Source of the DNA: SBBV01 sp036555425
GTDB taxonomy: Bacteria; Pseudomonadota; Alphaproteobacteria; Bin65
Direction of reading: 5' to 3'
NCBI GenBank assembly: GCA_036555425.1
Contig: DATBLL010000080.1
Coordinates: 1 to 64,000 of the forward strand
Length of the DNA stretch: 64,000 nt
Shown here: piece after piece, positions 7,824 to 16,043 of the stretch
Layout: each line of letters starts with the position of its first letter
Numbering within the stretch: the stretch's first letter is position 1
Made by a program: the position numbers and the translations under genes
Notes under the pieces: model-generated
Databases searched by the model: none
What the model saw: the letters and a program-made list of their open reading frames with translations, nothing else
Told to the model about the DNA's origin: nothing

Positions 7824-9536
7824 ATGGACGCCCCCGCGCCTGCCTTTCCCTGGCTGAAGCGCTATCCGGCGAACGTCAAATGGGACCAGACGTTCGAGCT
7901 TAAGCCGCTCACCCACAACATCGACCAGGCGGTAGAGCGCTTCGCCGACCGCCCTGCGCTCGATTTCCTCGACAAGAAGTACACCTATCGCCAGCTCGGC
8001 GACCTCGTCGCGCGCGCCGCCAAGGGCTTCCAGCGCCTCGGCGTGAAGAAGGGCACGAAGGTCGGCCTCTTCCTGCCCAACTGTCCGCATTTCGTCATCG
8101 GCTACTACGGCATCCTGAAGGCCGGCGGCACGGTCGTGAACTACTCGCCGCTCTATTCCGAGCCGGAGCTCAGGCACCAGATCGAGGATTCCGACACCGA
8201 CATCATGGTGACCTTGGGCCTCAAGGTCCTCTACCCCAAGATGAACGCGCTGCTCGGCACGACCCGGCTCAAGACCATCGTCGTCGGCGGCATCCAGGAT
8301 GCGCTGCCGTTCCCGAAGAATCTTCTCTATCCCATCGCCAAGAAGGCCGATCAGGCCGAGATCGCCTGGGACGCGCGCCACGTGCGCTTCAAGGACCTCG
8401 TCAAGAACGACGGTGCCTATCAGCCGGTCGCGATCGATCCCAAGGCAGACATCGCCGTGCTGCAATACACCGGCGGCACGACCGGGCTGCCCAAGGGCGC
8501 CATGCTCACCCACTACAATCTCTGGTCCAACACCGAGCAGGCGCGCGCCTGGTTCCCGACCGCCAAGGAAGGCCACGAGCGGATGATGGGCGTGCTGCCC
8601 TTCTTCCACGTGTTCGCGATGACCTCGGTGATGAACTGCGCGATCCGCATCGGCGCCGAGATCATCATGCTGCCGCGCTTCGAACTCGAGGCGGTAATGA
8701 AGATCATCCCCAAGAAGCGCCCGACGATCTTCCATGGCGTGCCGACGATGTACGTGGCGATCTCGGGCCACAAGGACGCCGGCACCACCGACATGACCTC
8801 GATCCAGGGCTGCATTTCGGGGGGTGCGCCGCTGCCGGTCGAGGTGAAGCAGAAATTCGAGAAGAACACCGGCGGCACGCTGGTCGAGGGCTATGGGCTC
8901 ACCGAGAGTTCGCCCATCGCCTGCTGCAATCCCGTCGACGGCCTCAACAAGACCGGCTCGATCGGCCTGCCGGTGCCGGCGACGAAGATCGTCATCACCG
9001 ACCGCGAGGACCCGCACAAAGTGCTGCCCTATGGCGAGCGCGGCGAGCTCTGCATCGAGGGCCCGCAGGTGATGACGGGCTATTGGAAGAATCCCGAGGC
9101 CAGCGCCAAGACGCTCATGGACGGCCGCCTCCACACCGGCGACGTCGCCTATATCGACGTGGACGGCTACGTCTTCATCGTCGACCGCTTGAAGGACATG
9201 ATCGCGGTGGGCGGCTTCAAGGTGTTCCCGCGCATGGTCGAGGAGCGCATCTACGAGCATCCGTCGATCGAGGAGTGCACGGTCATCGGCGTGCCCGACG
9301 ATTATCACGGCGAGGCGGTGAAGGCGTTCGTCAAGCTGCGCGCCGGCACCAGCGCCACCGAGCACGAGCTCATCGATTTCGTCAAAGACAAGCTCGGCAA
9401 GCACGAGCTGCCGCGCGAAATCGAAATCCGCGCCCAGCTGCCGAAGACGATGATCGGCAAGCTCTCGAAGAAAGAGCTGGTCGAGGAAGAGCGCAAGAAA
9501 TACGCGGAGAAGAAGAAGGCCAAGGCCGGCGCGTGA
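7824..9536 (+). CDS. fadD: Long-chain fatty-acid-CoA ligase
   Basis: A 570-residue ANL-superfamily acyl-CoA synthetase. The AMP-binding P-loop YTGGTTGLPKGA starts near residue 214, GYGLTESSP near 356, the TGD motif and DRLKDMIAVGGFKVFP hinge near 440-465, and the C-terminal catalytic Lys region PKTMIGKLSKKEL near 545. It activates fatty acids with ATP and CoA for beta-oxidation or lipid synthesis. The start is fixed by a GGGAGG ribosome site 9 bases upstream of the ATG. A Lys/Glu-rich tail (EEERKKYAEKKKAKAGA) ends the protein. The acyltransferase downstream makes a lipid-metabolism pair plausible. Exact chain-length preference is inferred from overall similarity only. Confidence 0.88.
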   Translation: MDAPAPAFPWLKRYPANVKWDQTFELKPLTHNIDQAVERFADRPALDFLDKKYTYRQLGDLVARAAKGFQRLGVKKGTKVGLFLPNCPHFVIGYYGILKAGGTVVNYSPLYSEPELRHQIEDSDTDIMVTLGLKVLYPKMNALLGTTRLKTIVVGGIQDALPFPKNLLYPIAKKADQAEIAWDARHVRFKDLVKNDGAYQPVAIDPKADIAVLQYTGGTTGLPKGAMLTHYNLWSNTEQARAWFPTAKEGHERMMGVLPFFHVFAMTSVMNCAIRIGAEIIMLPRFELEAVMKIIPKKRPTIFHGVPTMYVAISGHKDAGTTDMTSIQGCISGGAPLPVEVKQKFEKNTGGTLVEGYGLTESSPIACCNPVDGLNKTGSIGLPVPATKIVITDREDPHKVLPYGERGELCIEGPQVMTGYWKNPEASAKTLMDGRLHTGDVAYIDVDGYVFIVDRLKDMIAVGGFKVFPRMVEERIYEHPSIEECTVIGVPDDYHGEAVKAFVKLRAGTSATEHELIDFVKDKLGKHELPREIEIRAQLPKTMIGKLSKKELVEEERKKYAEKKKAKAGA

Positions 9537-9592
9537 GCGCGCGGTGACGCACGCCCTCCCCTTCCCTCCCCCTTGACGGCGGAGCGAAGTCG

Positions 9593-11089
9593 ATGACCGA
9601 AGCGGTACCGGTCCCGCTCTGGCTGCTGATCCTCATCGCGATCTTCGCGGCGTGGGCGGCGCTCGACCGGCTGCTCGTGCCGAGCGTGCGCTGGTTCATC
9701 CGCCGGCGCGTCAACCGCGTGCTCGACGAACTTGGCGCTCGGCTGGATGTCAAAATCCCGGAATTCACGCTGACCAAGCGCCAAGTCCTGATCGACCGGC
9801 TCGTGCACGACCGCGCGGTGCAGACGGCCGCCGCGCAATACGCGGCCGAGAACAACATGCCCGGCGCCGTCGCGACCGCGACCGTTCAGCGCTACGCGCG
9901 CGAAATCGTGCCGGCCTTCAACGCCTATTTCTATTTCCGCATCGGCTATGCGCTGGCGCGGCGCATCTCGCGCGCCTTCTACCGCGTGCGCCTGGGCTAT
10001 GCCGACGACGAGGGCCTGCGCCGCATCGGCACCAATTCCACGCCGGTTTTCGTCATCAACCACCGCAGCAATTTCGACTACGTGCTGGTGGCCTTCCTCG
10101 CCATGGAGCGCACCGCCCTCTCCTACGCGGTCGGCGAATGGGCGCGCATCTGGCCGCTGCAGTCGCTGATCAAGCTCATGGGCGGCTTCTTCGTGCGGCG
10201 CAATTCCAAGAATCCGCTCTATCGCCGCGTGCTCGAGCGCTATGTCCAGATGGCGACCGAGGGCGGCGTGCCGCAGGCGATCTTCCCCGAGGGCGGCCTC
10301 TCGCGCGACGGCAAGCTGCGCGAGCCCAAATTGGGCCTGCTCGACTACATGATGCGCGGCTTCGATCCCGCCGGCGAGCGCGATGTCGCCTTCATCCCGG
10401 TCGGCATCAATTACGACCGCGTCGTCGAGGACCGCACGCTGTTGATGAGCCTCGATCCCGAGGCGCCGAAGCGCGGCAAGCTCTTCGTGCTCGGCACGAC
10501 GGCGCGCTTCCTGTTGCGCCAGCTGGGTCTCGCGCTGCGCGGGCGCTGGATGAGCGGCTATGCCTGCGTCAATTTCGGCTCGCCGATTTCGCTCAAGGCC
10601 TACATCGCCGAGCGCCGCATCGACTTGAAGACGCTTTCGCCCGAGCAGCGCATCGAGCGCGTCAAGGCCCTGGCCGGCGATCTCATCGGCGCGGTCGCGC
10701 GCGTCGTCCCGGTGCTGCCGGTGCCGCTGGTCGCCGCCGTCTTCCGCCGGCGCGGCACGCTCCTGCTGGACGGCGGCGACGTGAAGGCCGCGGCGCTCGA
10801 CATCATGCGGGAGCTCGACCGCGCCGGCGCCATCACCTACCTCCCGCGCGCTGACCGCGACTACGCGATCGCGCTCGGCCTCGAAATGCTGAAGATCCGC
10901 CACCTCGTCGAGGAGGAGGACGGGCTCCTGCGCATCAACGAAGCGAACCGCCACGTGCTCGACTACTACGCCAGCTCGATCGAGCACCTGCTGCCGCTGG
11001 CGGCGGGCGAGGCACCTACAGTGGCGCCGGTGGCGACATCGATTGCGGCTGCAGCTCCCTCACCGGCCTCTGCCACGGCGCGCGGTTAG
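9593..11089 (+). CDS. PlsB/PlsC-superfamily acyltransferase
   Basis: A 498-residue glycerophospholipid acyltransferase, likely inner-membrane associated. The N-terminus carries one hydrophobic helix (residues 9-24). The HX4D catalytic motif HRSNFD sits near residue 158, followed by GGFFVRR near 196 and FPEGGLSRDGKL near 231, as in glycerol-3-phosphate acyltransferases. The length and the C-terminal extension are closer to PlsB-type enzymes than to short PlsC. It would acylate glycerol-3-phosphate or a related acceptor using acyl-CoA, fitting the acyl-CoA ligase gene just upstream. The ATG follows a GGAGCGAAG ribosome-site-like stretch. Acceptor specificity is an inference. Confidence 0.8.
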   Translation: MTEAVPVPLWLLILIAIFAAWAALDRLLVPSVRWFIRRRVNRVLDELGARLDVKIPEFTLTKRQVLIDRLVHDRAVQTAAAQYAAENNMPGAVATATVQRYAREIVPAFNAYFYFRIGYALARRISRAFYRVRLGYADDEGLRRIGTNSTPVFVINHRSNFDYVLVAFLAMERTALSYAVGEWARIWPLQSLIKLMGGFFVRRNSKNPLYRRVLERYVQMATEGGVPQAIFPEGGLSRDGKLREPKLGLLDYMMRGFDPAGERDVAFIPVGINYDRVVEDRTLLMSLDPEAPKRGKLFVLGTTARFLLRQLGLALRGRWMSGYACVNFGSPISLKAYIAERRIDLKTLSPEQRIERVKALAGDLIGAVARVVPVLPVPLVAAVFRRRGTLLLDGGDVKAAALDIMRELDRAGAITYLPRADRDYAIALGLEMLKIRHLVEEEDGLLRINEANRHVLDYYASSIEHLLPLAAGEAPTVAPVATSIAAAAPSPASATARG

Positions 11090-11099
11090 CGCCGGCCGC

Positions 11100-11327
11100 T
11101 CAGAACGGGCAATCGCTCCGCTCGCACCGCTTGGCGCCGCGCTCGGGGACGTAGGTGCCGCAGACGCGGCAGGCCACGGTCTTGATATGGCCGAGATTGG
11201 GCTGAGATTGCCGCGCGCGTGCCTCGGCGAGCTCGCGCTGGCGCTGGCTGCGCTTGTAGACCGTCACACCCGCCCAGACGCCCCCGATCACGAGCACGAG
11301 CAGAAGAAGCTTCCAAAACGAGATCAC
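11100..11327 (-). CDS. Small membrane protein with CxxC zinc-ribbon-like tail
   Basis: A 75-residue protein with an N-terminal membrane helix (residues 4-22), a basic/Gln-rich linker and a short C-terminal domain with cysteines at 53, 56, 68 and 73 (CRVCG and CERSDC). This resembles the short zinc-binding proteins usually annotated as hypothetical in Alphaproteobacteria. It ends next to the acyltransferase (convergent) and lies 1 base downstream of the S49 peptidase gene on the same strand, suggesting co-transcription. Function is unknown; a role near the peptidase is only suggested by position. Confidence 0.7.
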   Translation of the reverse strand: MISFWKLLLLVLVIGGVWAGVTVYKRSQRQRELAEARARQSQPNLGHIKTVACRVCGTYVPERGAKRCERSDCPF

Positions 11328-11328
11328 G

Positions 11329-12162
11329 TCACAAGCCGAAACGCGACCAGAGGAAGCGTTCCTCGAGCGTGGCGACGAGGCCGGCGGCGAAGCCGGCGCC
11401 TAACAGTTCGGGCGCCTCGCGCTCGATGCCGAGGCCGAGGCGGCGGCGCAGCCAGCTCGTGCGCTCACCCACCGGCACGATGCGCACGTCCTGGCCGAAG
11501 CGGTCCATGATCACCGCGCGCATGTCGGCGAGGCCGTCGATGAGGCCGATCTCGTGCGCCCGGCGGCCGGTCCAGAAATCGCCGTTGAAGAGCTGCTCCT
11601 CGGCGAGGCGCAGCTTGCGCCCGCGGCGCGAGCGCACCAGCGTCTTGAAGCTCTCGTGCACCTCGGCCTGGATCGCCTTCAGGCGCGAGACGTCGTGCGC
11701 ATCTTCGGGCAGGAAGGGATCGAGCGCGGCCTTGTGCTCGCCCGAGGTGTGCACGCGCCGCTCGACGCCCAAGCGCTTCATCGCCTCGGTGAAGCCGAAC
11801 GAGGCGCTGATGACGCCGATCGAGCCCACGATCGAGTTCTCGTCGGCGTAGATCTCGTCGCCGGCGCAGGCCAGCCAATAGCCGCCCGAGGCCGCCACCT
11901 CCTCGATGAAGACCAGCACCGGCACGTCCTTCTTGCGCGCGAGCTGGCGGATGCGGCGGAAGATGAGCGCCGCCTGCACCGGCGAGCCGCCCGGCGAGTT
12001 TACCGCCAGCGCCACCGCGCGGAGGCGCCTCGGCTGAAACGCGCGCTCCAACTGCCCCGCCATGCCGCGCAGCGAGAGCCCGCGCCGGAGCGGCCCGATC
12101 TGGCCGATGATGCCCGACAGGCGCACGACGGTGACGATGGGGGCGGAGGAGAAGAGGGGCAT
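11329..12162 (-). CDS. S49-family (SppA-like) serine protease
   Basis: A 277-residue protein of the SppA/SohB signal-peptide-peptidase family. The nucleophile Ser is in VAASGGYW near residue 91 and the general-base Lys in SGEHKAALDPF near 142, as in short SppA proteases. NSPGG near 55 matches the oxyanion/substrate strand. No clear signal peptide is seen, so the enzyme is probably cytoplasm-facing or membrane-anchored by other means. I chose the ATG before PLFSSAPIV because the family domain begins there; the frame is open further upstream but that sequence runs into the neighbouring gene's region and shows no homology. It likely cleaves residual signal peptides or membrane peptides. Confidence 0.85.
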   Translation of the reverse strand: MPLFSSAPIVTVVRLSGIIGQIGPLRRGLSLRGMAGQLERAFQPRRLRAVALAVNSPGGSPVQAALIFRRIRQLARKKDVPVLVFIEEVAASGGYWLACAGDEIYADENSIVGSIGVISASFGFTEAMKRLGVERRVHTSGEHKAALDPFLPEDAHDVSRLKAIQAEVHESFKTLVRSRRGRKLRLAEEQLFNGDFWTGRRAHEIGLIDGLADMRAVIMDRFGQDVRIVPVGERTSWLRRRLGLGIEREAPELLGAGFAAGLVATLEERFLWSRFGL

Positions 12163-12281
12163 TGCGATTGCGGTTGAGGCTGCCGGAAATCTAGGCCTTC
12201 GGCGCCCTTGCGCCAAGCGGACGGGCCCTGGCGGCGCTCGCGCCGTGGGCCGCCAACTACGCCGATATCGTTGATTTATCC

Positions 12282-13256
12282 CTAAACGCCGAAATCGAGC
12301 GCGCCGCCATCGCCCAGCACCGCCTGGGCGCCCGCCGTGTATTTCCCATCCGCCTCGTGCAGCACGAGGCCGGGCAGCATCGTGGTGCCGGTGCGGATGC
12401 CCTTCCGCGCGCGGAGGATGAGGCGCTTGGCGGGGCGGCCGGCTTTGGGCCAGAGCGGCAGGATCGCGATCTCGCCGGCTCTTCCCTTGAGCAGCGCCAC
12501 GATCTCGTCGAGGCGGTCGGCGCGGTGGATGACGACGAGGGCGCCCTTGGGCTTCACGAAATCCAGCGCCGCGCCGAGCCAGACGCGGAGATCGGCTTCG
12601 GCTTCTTCGTTGGCGCGCTGCCTCGCGGCGTCGGGCGAGGGCGTGCCGCTGCCTTCGGCGCGGTAGGGCGGGTTCAGCATCACGGCGTCGAAGCTTTCGG
12701 GTCGCAATTCCTTGGGTGGTGCCGCGACGTTGCCGACGACGAAAACGACGCGCTCGCTGACGCCGTTCTCGGCGGCGTTGGTGCGCGCCAGCGCCACCAG
12801 CGCCGGATCGATCTCGAGGCCGGTGACGCGGCATTCGGGCACGCGGCGCGCGAGGCACAGCGCGGCGGCGCCGGCGCCGGCGCCGAGATCGAGCACGTGG
12901 TCGCCGGGGCGCGTCGGCACCGCGGCGGCGAGCAGCACCGGATCGATCGCGGCACGATAGCCCTCGGCCGGCTGGTAGAAGATCACCTTGCCGCCCAAGA
13001 GGCTGTCGGCCGTCGTCGCCACTCTGTCGACCACGATGCCTTCGACCACCGCCTGCTCCGGCCCGGCTTCGAGGATCGCTTTCGCGGCAGCGTGCTCATC
13101 TTCGGACACCAGCACGCGCCGCGGCAGGATGCCGAGGCTGCCCTCGATGATGCTCATGTGCTGGTCGAGCAGCAGCGCGTGGATGCCAGCGTCGCCCAAT
13201 GCCGCCATCAGCCAGGAGATGAAGACCGGATCGTTGCTGCGGACGAGTTCTTTCAT
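12282..13256 (-). CDS. DUF2007 domain fused to TrmN6-like methyltransferase
   Basis: A 324-residue protein with two parts. Residues 1-65 (MKELVRSNDPVFIS... RRVLVSEDEHAAAKAI) match the DUF2007 putative signal-transducing domain. Residues 80-324 form an SAM-dependent methyltransferase with LDLGAGAGAAAL (motif I) and NPPY near 195, the adenine-N6 methyltransferase signature, most like tRNA1(Val) A37 N6-methyltransferase (YfiC/TrmN6). In other Alphaproteobacteria these are, to my knowledge, separate neighbouring genes. The reading frame is continuous with no stop between them. The start is the ATG before KELVRSND. It is divergent from the polyprenyl synthase, with 125 bp between the two start codons. 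Confidence 0.85.
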   Translation of the reverse strand: MKELVRSNDPVFISWLMAALGDAGIHALLLDQHMSIIEGSLGILPRRVLVSEDEHAAAKAILEAGPEQAVVEGIVVDRVATTADSLLGGKVIFYQPAEGYRAAIDPVLLAAAVPTRPGDHVLDLGAGAGAAALCLARRVPECRVTGLEIDPALVALARTNAAENGVSERVVFVVGNVAAPPKELRPESFDAVMLNPPYRAEGSGTPSPDAARQRANEEAEADLRVWLGAALDFVKPKGALVVIHRADRLDEIVALLKGRAGEIAILPLWPKAGRPAKRLILRARKGIRTGTTMLPGLVLHEADGKYTAGAQAVLGDGGALDFGV

Positions 13257-13381
13257 CGCGCTGATTTTGCTCGCGGATTCGTGCCCGAGAAAGGCGGCGG
13301 CGCGCGCATAGGCGCCCTTGACCGCATGCCGCCGGTGAGTATGTGCTAGCGGCAAGGGGCTCCACAAGGCGAGGAAGGCAC

Positions 13382-14407
13382 GTGGCCGTCATCGTTCCGC
13401 TCGAAGGCGAACGCCGCAGCGCCGCCGTCCGGCCGACGCTCGACGCGATCAACGCGCTCGTCGCCGAGGATCTCAAGGAAGTGAACGCGCTCATCCTCCG
13501 GCGGATGGAGAGCTCGGTCCCGCTCATCCCGCAGATCGCGGGCCACATCGTCGCCGGCGGCGGCAAGCGCATCCGCCCGATCCTGACGCTCGCGACCGCG
13601 CGGCTCTGCGGCTATCGGGGCAAGCGCCAGCTGGGCCTCGCCGCCTGCATCGAGTTCATCCACACCGCGACCTTGCTGCACGACGACGTCGTCGACCAGA
13701 GCCGTTTGCGGCGCGGGCGCGACACGGCTAACGCGCTTTGGGGCAACAAGCCCTCGGTGCTGGTCGGCGATTTCCTCTTTTCGCGCGCGTTCCAGATGAT
13801 GGTGGAAGACGGCTCGCTGCCGGTCCTGGCCGTGCTCTCACGGGCGTCAGCCCGCATCGCCGAAGGCGAGGTGCAGCAGCTCATGACCGCCAACGATCTT
13901 TCCACCAGCGAGAGCACCTATCTCGAGGTGGTGAAGGGCAAGACCGCGGTGCTGTTCGCCGCCGCCTGCCAGGTGGGCGCCATCGTCGCCGAGCAGTCGC
14001 GTGCCGCCGAGGAGGCGATGGATTGCTACGGCCTCAATCTCGGCATCGCGTTCCAGCTCGCCGACGACGCCATCGACTACGCCTCGACTAGCGCCACGAT
14101 GGGCAAGGCCAAGGGCGACGATTTCCGCGATGGCAAGATCACGCTGCCCGTCATTCTCGCCTATCGCCGCGGCAGCGAGATCGAGCGCGAGTTCTGGCGC
14201 CGCACGCTCGAGAAGCAGGAGCAGAAGGACGGCGACCTCGACCACGCCATCGCCTTGCTCCAGCGCCACCGCGCGATCGAGGACACGGTCGAGCGCGCGC
14301 GCCACTACGGCGCCATCGCCCGCGACGCGCTCGGCCTCTTCCCCGACAACGCCGCCAAGCGCGCCCTCCTCGAAACCATCGATTTCACGATCGAACGCGC
14401 CTACTGA
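13382..14407 (+). CDS. ispB: Octaprenyl (polyprenyl) diphosphate synthase
   Basis: A 341-residue trans-isoprenyl diphosphate synthase that condenses IPP units onto FPP to make the ubiquinone side chain. It shows GGGKRIRPIL near residue 59, the first Asp-rich motif LLHDDVVD with RRG following (about 98-112), KT at about 190 and the second Asp-rich motif QLADDAID near 224. The start is a GTG supported by GAGGAAGG 5-12 bases upstream; no nearby ATG begins the domain. The polyprenyl synthase and the methyltransferase are divergently arranged. A perfect 19-bp inverted repeat follows 8 bases after the stop and may end its transcript. Confidence 0.9.
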   Translation: MAVIVPLEGERRSAAVRPTLDAINALVAEDLKEVNALILRRMESSVPLIPQIAGHIVAGGGKRIRPILTLATARLCGYRGKRQLGLAACIEFIHTATLLHDDVVDQSRLRRGRDTANALWGNKPSVLVGDFLFSRAFQMMVEDGSLPVLAVLSRASARIAEGEVQQLMTANDLSTSESTYLEVVKGKTAVLFAAACQVGAIVAEQSRAAEEAMDCYGLNLGIAFQLADDAIDYASTSATMGKAKGDDFRDGKITLPVILAYRRGSEIEREFWRRTLEKQEQKDGDLDHAIALLQRHRAIEDTVERARHYGAIARDALGLFPDNAAKRALLETIDFTIERAY

Positions 14408-14414
14408 GCGCCTT

Positions 14415-14456
14415 CCCTCACTTCCCATTCGCGAAGCCGCGAATGGGAAGTGAGGG
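14415..14456. repeat. Perfect 19-bp inverted repeat (CCCTCACTTCCC family)
   Basis: Arms at 14415-14433 and 14438-14456 are exact reverse complements (CCCTCACTTCCCATTCGCG) around a 4-base loop. The same arm sequence ends a longer repeat at 26686-26833, so this is a dispersed palindromic element. It lies 8 bases after the ispB stop and could also act as a terminator, though no T-tract follows. Confidence 0.85.
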
Positions 14457-14532
14457 CCGGCGGCGACGGCATTTCGCCGCTGCGCCCGCGCCTTGCGGCC
14501 TCAAGCCCGCAAGGCTATATCACCGGCCCCGC

Positions 14533-14609
14533 CGGAGTGTAGCTCAGCCTGGTAGAGCACTAGCTTCGGGAGCTAGGGGCCGGAGGTTCGAATCCTCTCA
14601 CTCCGACCA
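14533..14609 (+). tRNA. tRNA-Pro (anticodon CGG)
   Basis: A 77-base cloverleaf. The acceptor stem CGGAGTG pairs with CACTCCG, and CCA is encoded at 14607-14609. The D-arm is AGCTCAGCCTGGTAGAGC, the anticodon stem CTAGC/GCTAG encloses the loop TTCGGGA (anticodon CGG), and the T-arm contains GGTTCGAATCC. The first base C with discriminator A and a CGG anticodon are typical of proline tRNA. Confidence 0.95.
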
Positions 14610-14740
14610 GTTCGGCGACCGCCTTGGCGGCGGCCAACGCCCTGATCGACAAGCGCTCGATCGGGGCGTTTTGCCGTTTGCGGGGCGCTCGACCGCCTCG
14701 GGCACTTCGCGTTAAAAGCGGGCGGGACCCGGAGCCTGCC

Positions 14741-15067
14741 ATGGCCTCGCGCACGTTCCTGCCGCAAGCGGCCCTCGCCCTCTTCGCGTTCGCCGGCCTT
14801 GACGCGCCGGCGCGCGCGCACGACGAGTACGATTGGATCCGGAAGGGCGGCTATATGGGCGTGGACGGCACGCGCTGCTGCGGCAAGGACGATTGCGACC
14901 AGATTCCCGCCGCGCGCGTCGAGCGCACGGGCGAGGGCTATGCCCTGCGCGATTACGGGCTGTTCGTCCCGTTCCGCCAGACCCAGACCTCGGAGGACGG
15001 CAAGTTCTGGATCTGCCGCGACGCCAAGGCTATGCGCTGCTTCTTCGCGCCGCCGCCGGGGAGCTGA
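14741..15067 (+). CDS. Small periplasmic protein, Cys-rich
   Basis: A 108-residue protein with a Sec signal peptide (hydrophobic residues 6-20, probable cleavage after ARA) and a mature part with cysteines in RCCGKDDC, WICRD and MRCFF. The DEYDWIRKGGYMG and DGKFWICRD segments are characteristic of small hypothetical proteins seen in many Rhizobiales and Rhodospirillales. Start is the ATG 132 bases downstream of the tRNA; earlier in-frame starts would put non-secretory sequence in front. Function is unknown; the cysteine pattern suggests disulfides or metal binding in the periplasm. Confidence 0.7.
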   Translation: MASRTFLPQAALALFAFAGLDAPARAHDEYDWIRKGGYMGVDGTRCCGKDDCDQIPAARVERTGEGYALRDYGLFVPFRQTQTSEDGKFWICRDAKAMRCFFAPPPGS

Positions 15068-15109
15068 GTAAGGGAGCTAGGAGGTGGGGAGGCCCGCAGA
15101 AATGGTTTC

Positions 15110-15205
15110 CACCACGAAGACACGAAGATCACGAAGGAGAATCGTCAGGTGCGCCAAACGCGCGCCGGAATCGTCGGTCTTCGTGTTCTTCGTGTCTTCG
15201 TGGTG
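15110..15205. repeat. CACGAAG-rich inverted repeat
   Basis: Arms at 15110-15136 (CACCACGAAGACACGAAG...) and 15179-15205 (...CTTCGTGTCTTCGTGGTG) match over 27 bases with one mismatch, around a 42-base centre. Within each arm the unit CACGAAG recurs. This is a typical intergenic repeat element and lies entirely between two genes. Confidence 0.85.
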
Positions 15206-15224
15206 ATAGGCCTTGCTTCCGGCA

Positions 15225-16019
15225 ATGCCCCGCTTCTCCGCCAATCTCACCATGATGTTCGCCGAGCGCCCGCTGCTCGAGCGCTTCGCGGCGGCGCACG
15301 CGGCCGGCTTTGACGCGGTCGAGATCCAGTTTCCCTACGACACCGCGCTCGGCGATCTCGTGCGCGCCAAGAACGACGCCGGTGTCGCGGTCGATCTCAT
15401 CAACCTGCCCGCCGGCGACTTCTCGACCGGCGTGCGCGGCATCGCCGGACTGCCCGATCCGGCGCGCGCGGCCGAGTTCCGCGCCGGCGTCGCGCAGGGG
15501 CGCGAATATGCGCGGGCGCTCGGCGCGCGGAAGGTCAACGTGCTCGCCGGGCTGCTCCCCGACGGCGCCAAGCGGGAAGACTGCCTCGCCCAGCTCGTCG
15601 AGAACGTCCGCTTCGCCGCCGACGCCTTGAACCGCGACGGCATCTGCGTGCTGATCGAGCCGATCAACGACAAGGACCGGCCGGGGTTCCTCGTCAACCG
15701 CACGAACGAGGCGCTGGCCATCGCCGAAGAGGCCGCGGCGGGCACGGCGCGCGACGTCGCGGTGCAGGCCGATCTCTACCACATGGCGATGATGGGCGAG
15801 GACACGCCGGCGGCGCTGAAGCGTCTCGGCCGGCGCCTCGGCCATATCCAGTTCTCCGACGTGCCCGGCCGCGTCGAGCCGGGCAGCGGCACGCTCGACT
15901 GGAAGCGCCTTTTCGCCGCCATCGACGCCGCGGGCTACACCGGCTACAGCGCCGCCGAATATGTTCCGACCCGGCGGACCGAAGACACGCTCGGCTGGAT
16001 GCGCAAGGCCGCCGCCTGA
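15225..16019 (+). CDS. hyi: Hydroxypyruvate isomerase-like sugar-phosphate isomerase
   Basis: A 264-residue TIM-barrel protein of the xylose-isomerase-like (AP endonuclease family 2) superfamily, closest to hydroxypyruvate isomerase. Diagnostic segments are PRFSANLTMMF at the start, AAGFDAVEIQFPY, a central VLIEPINDKDRPGF (Glu metal ligand), QADLYHMAMMGED, HIQFSDVPGR and GYSAAEYVPT at the end, which carry the metal-binding Glu, Asp, His and Glu. It interconverts hydroxypyruvate and tartronate semialdehyde, or a related ketose. No glyoxylate-pathway gene is adjacent, so the physiological role is uncertain. The chosen ATG begins the family homology. Confidence 0.8.
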   Translation: MPRFSANLTMMFAERPLLERFAAAHAAGFDAVEIQFPYDTALGDLVRAKNDAGVAVDLINLPAGDFSTGVRGIAGLPDPARAAEFRAGVAQGREYARALGARKVNVLAGLLPDGAKREDCLAQLVENVRFAADALNRDGICVLIEPINDKDRPGFLVNRTNEALAIAEEAAAGTARDVAVQADLYHMAMMGEDTPAALKRLGRRLGHIQFSDVPGRVEPGSGTLDWKRLFAAIDAAGYTGYSAAEYVPTRRTEDTLGWMRKAAA

Positions 16020-16043
16020 CTCCCGCGCGACGCCGGTGGCGCC

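Noticed and set aside
7731..9404. Long minus-strand open frame opposite the acyl-CoA ligase
   Set aside because: It mirrors the ligase gene and reads as low-complexity Asp/Arg/Leu repeats with no recognisable domain.
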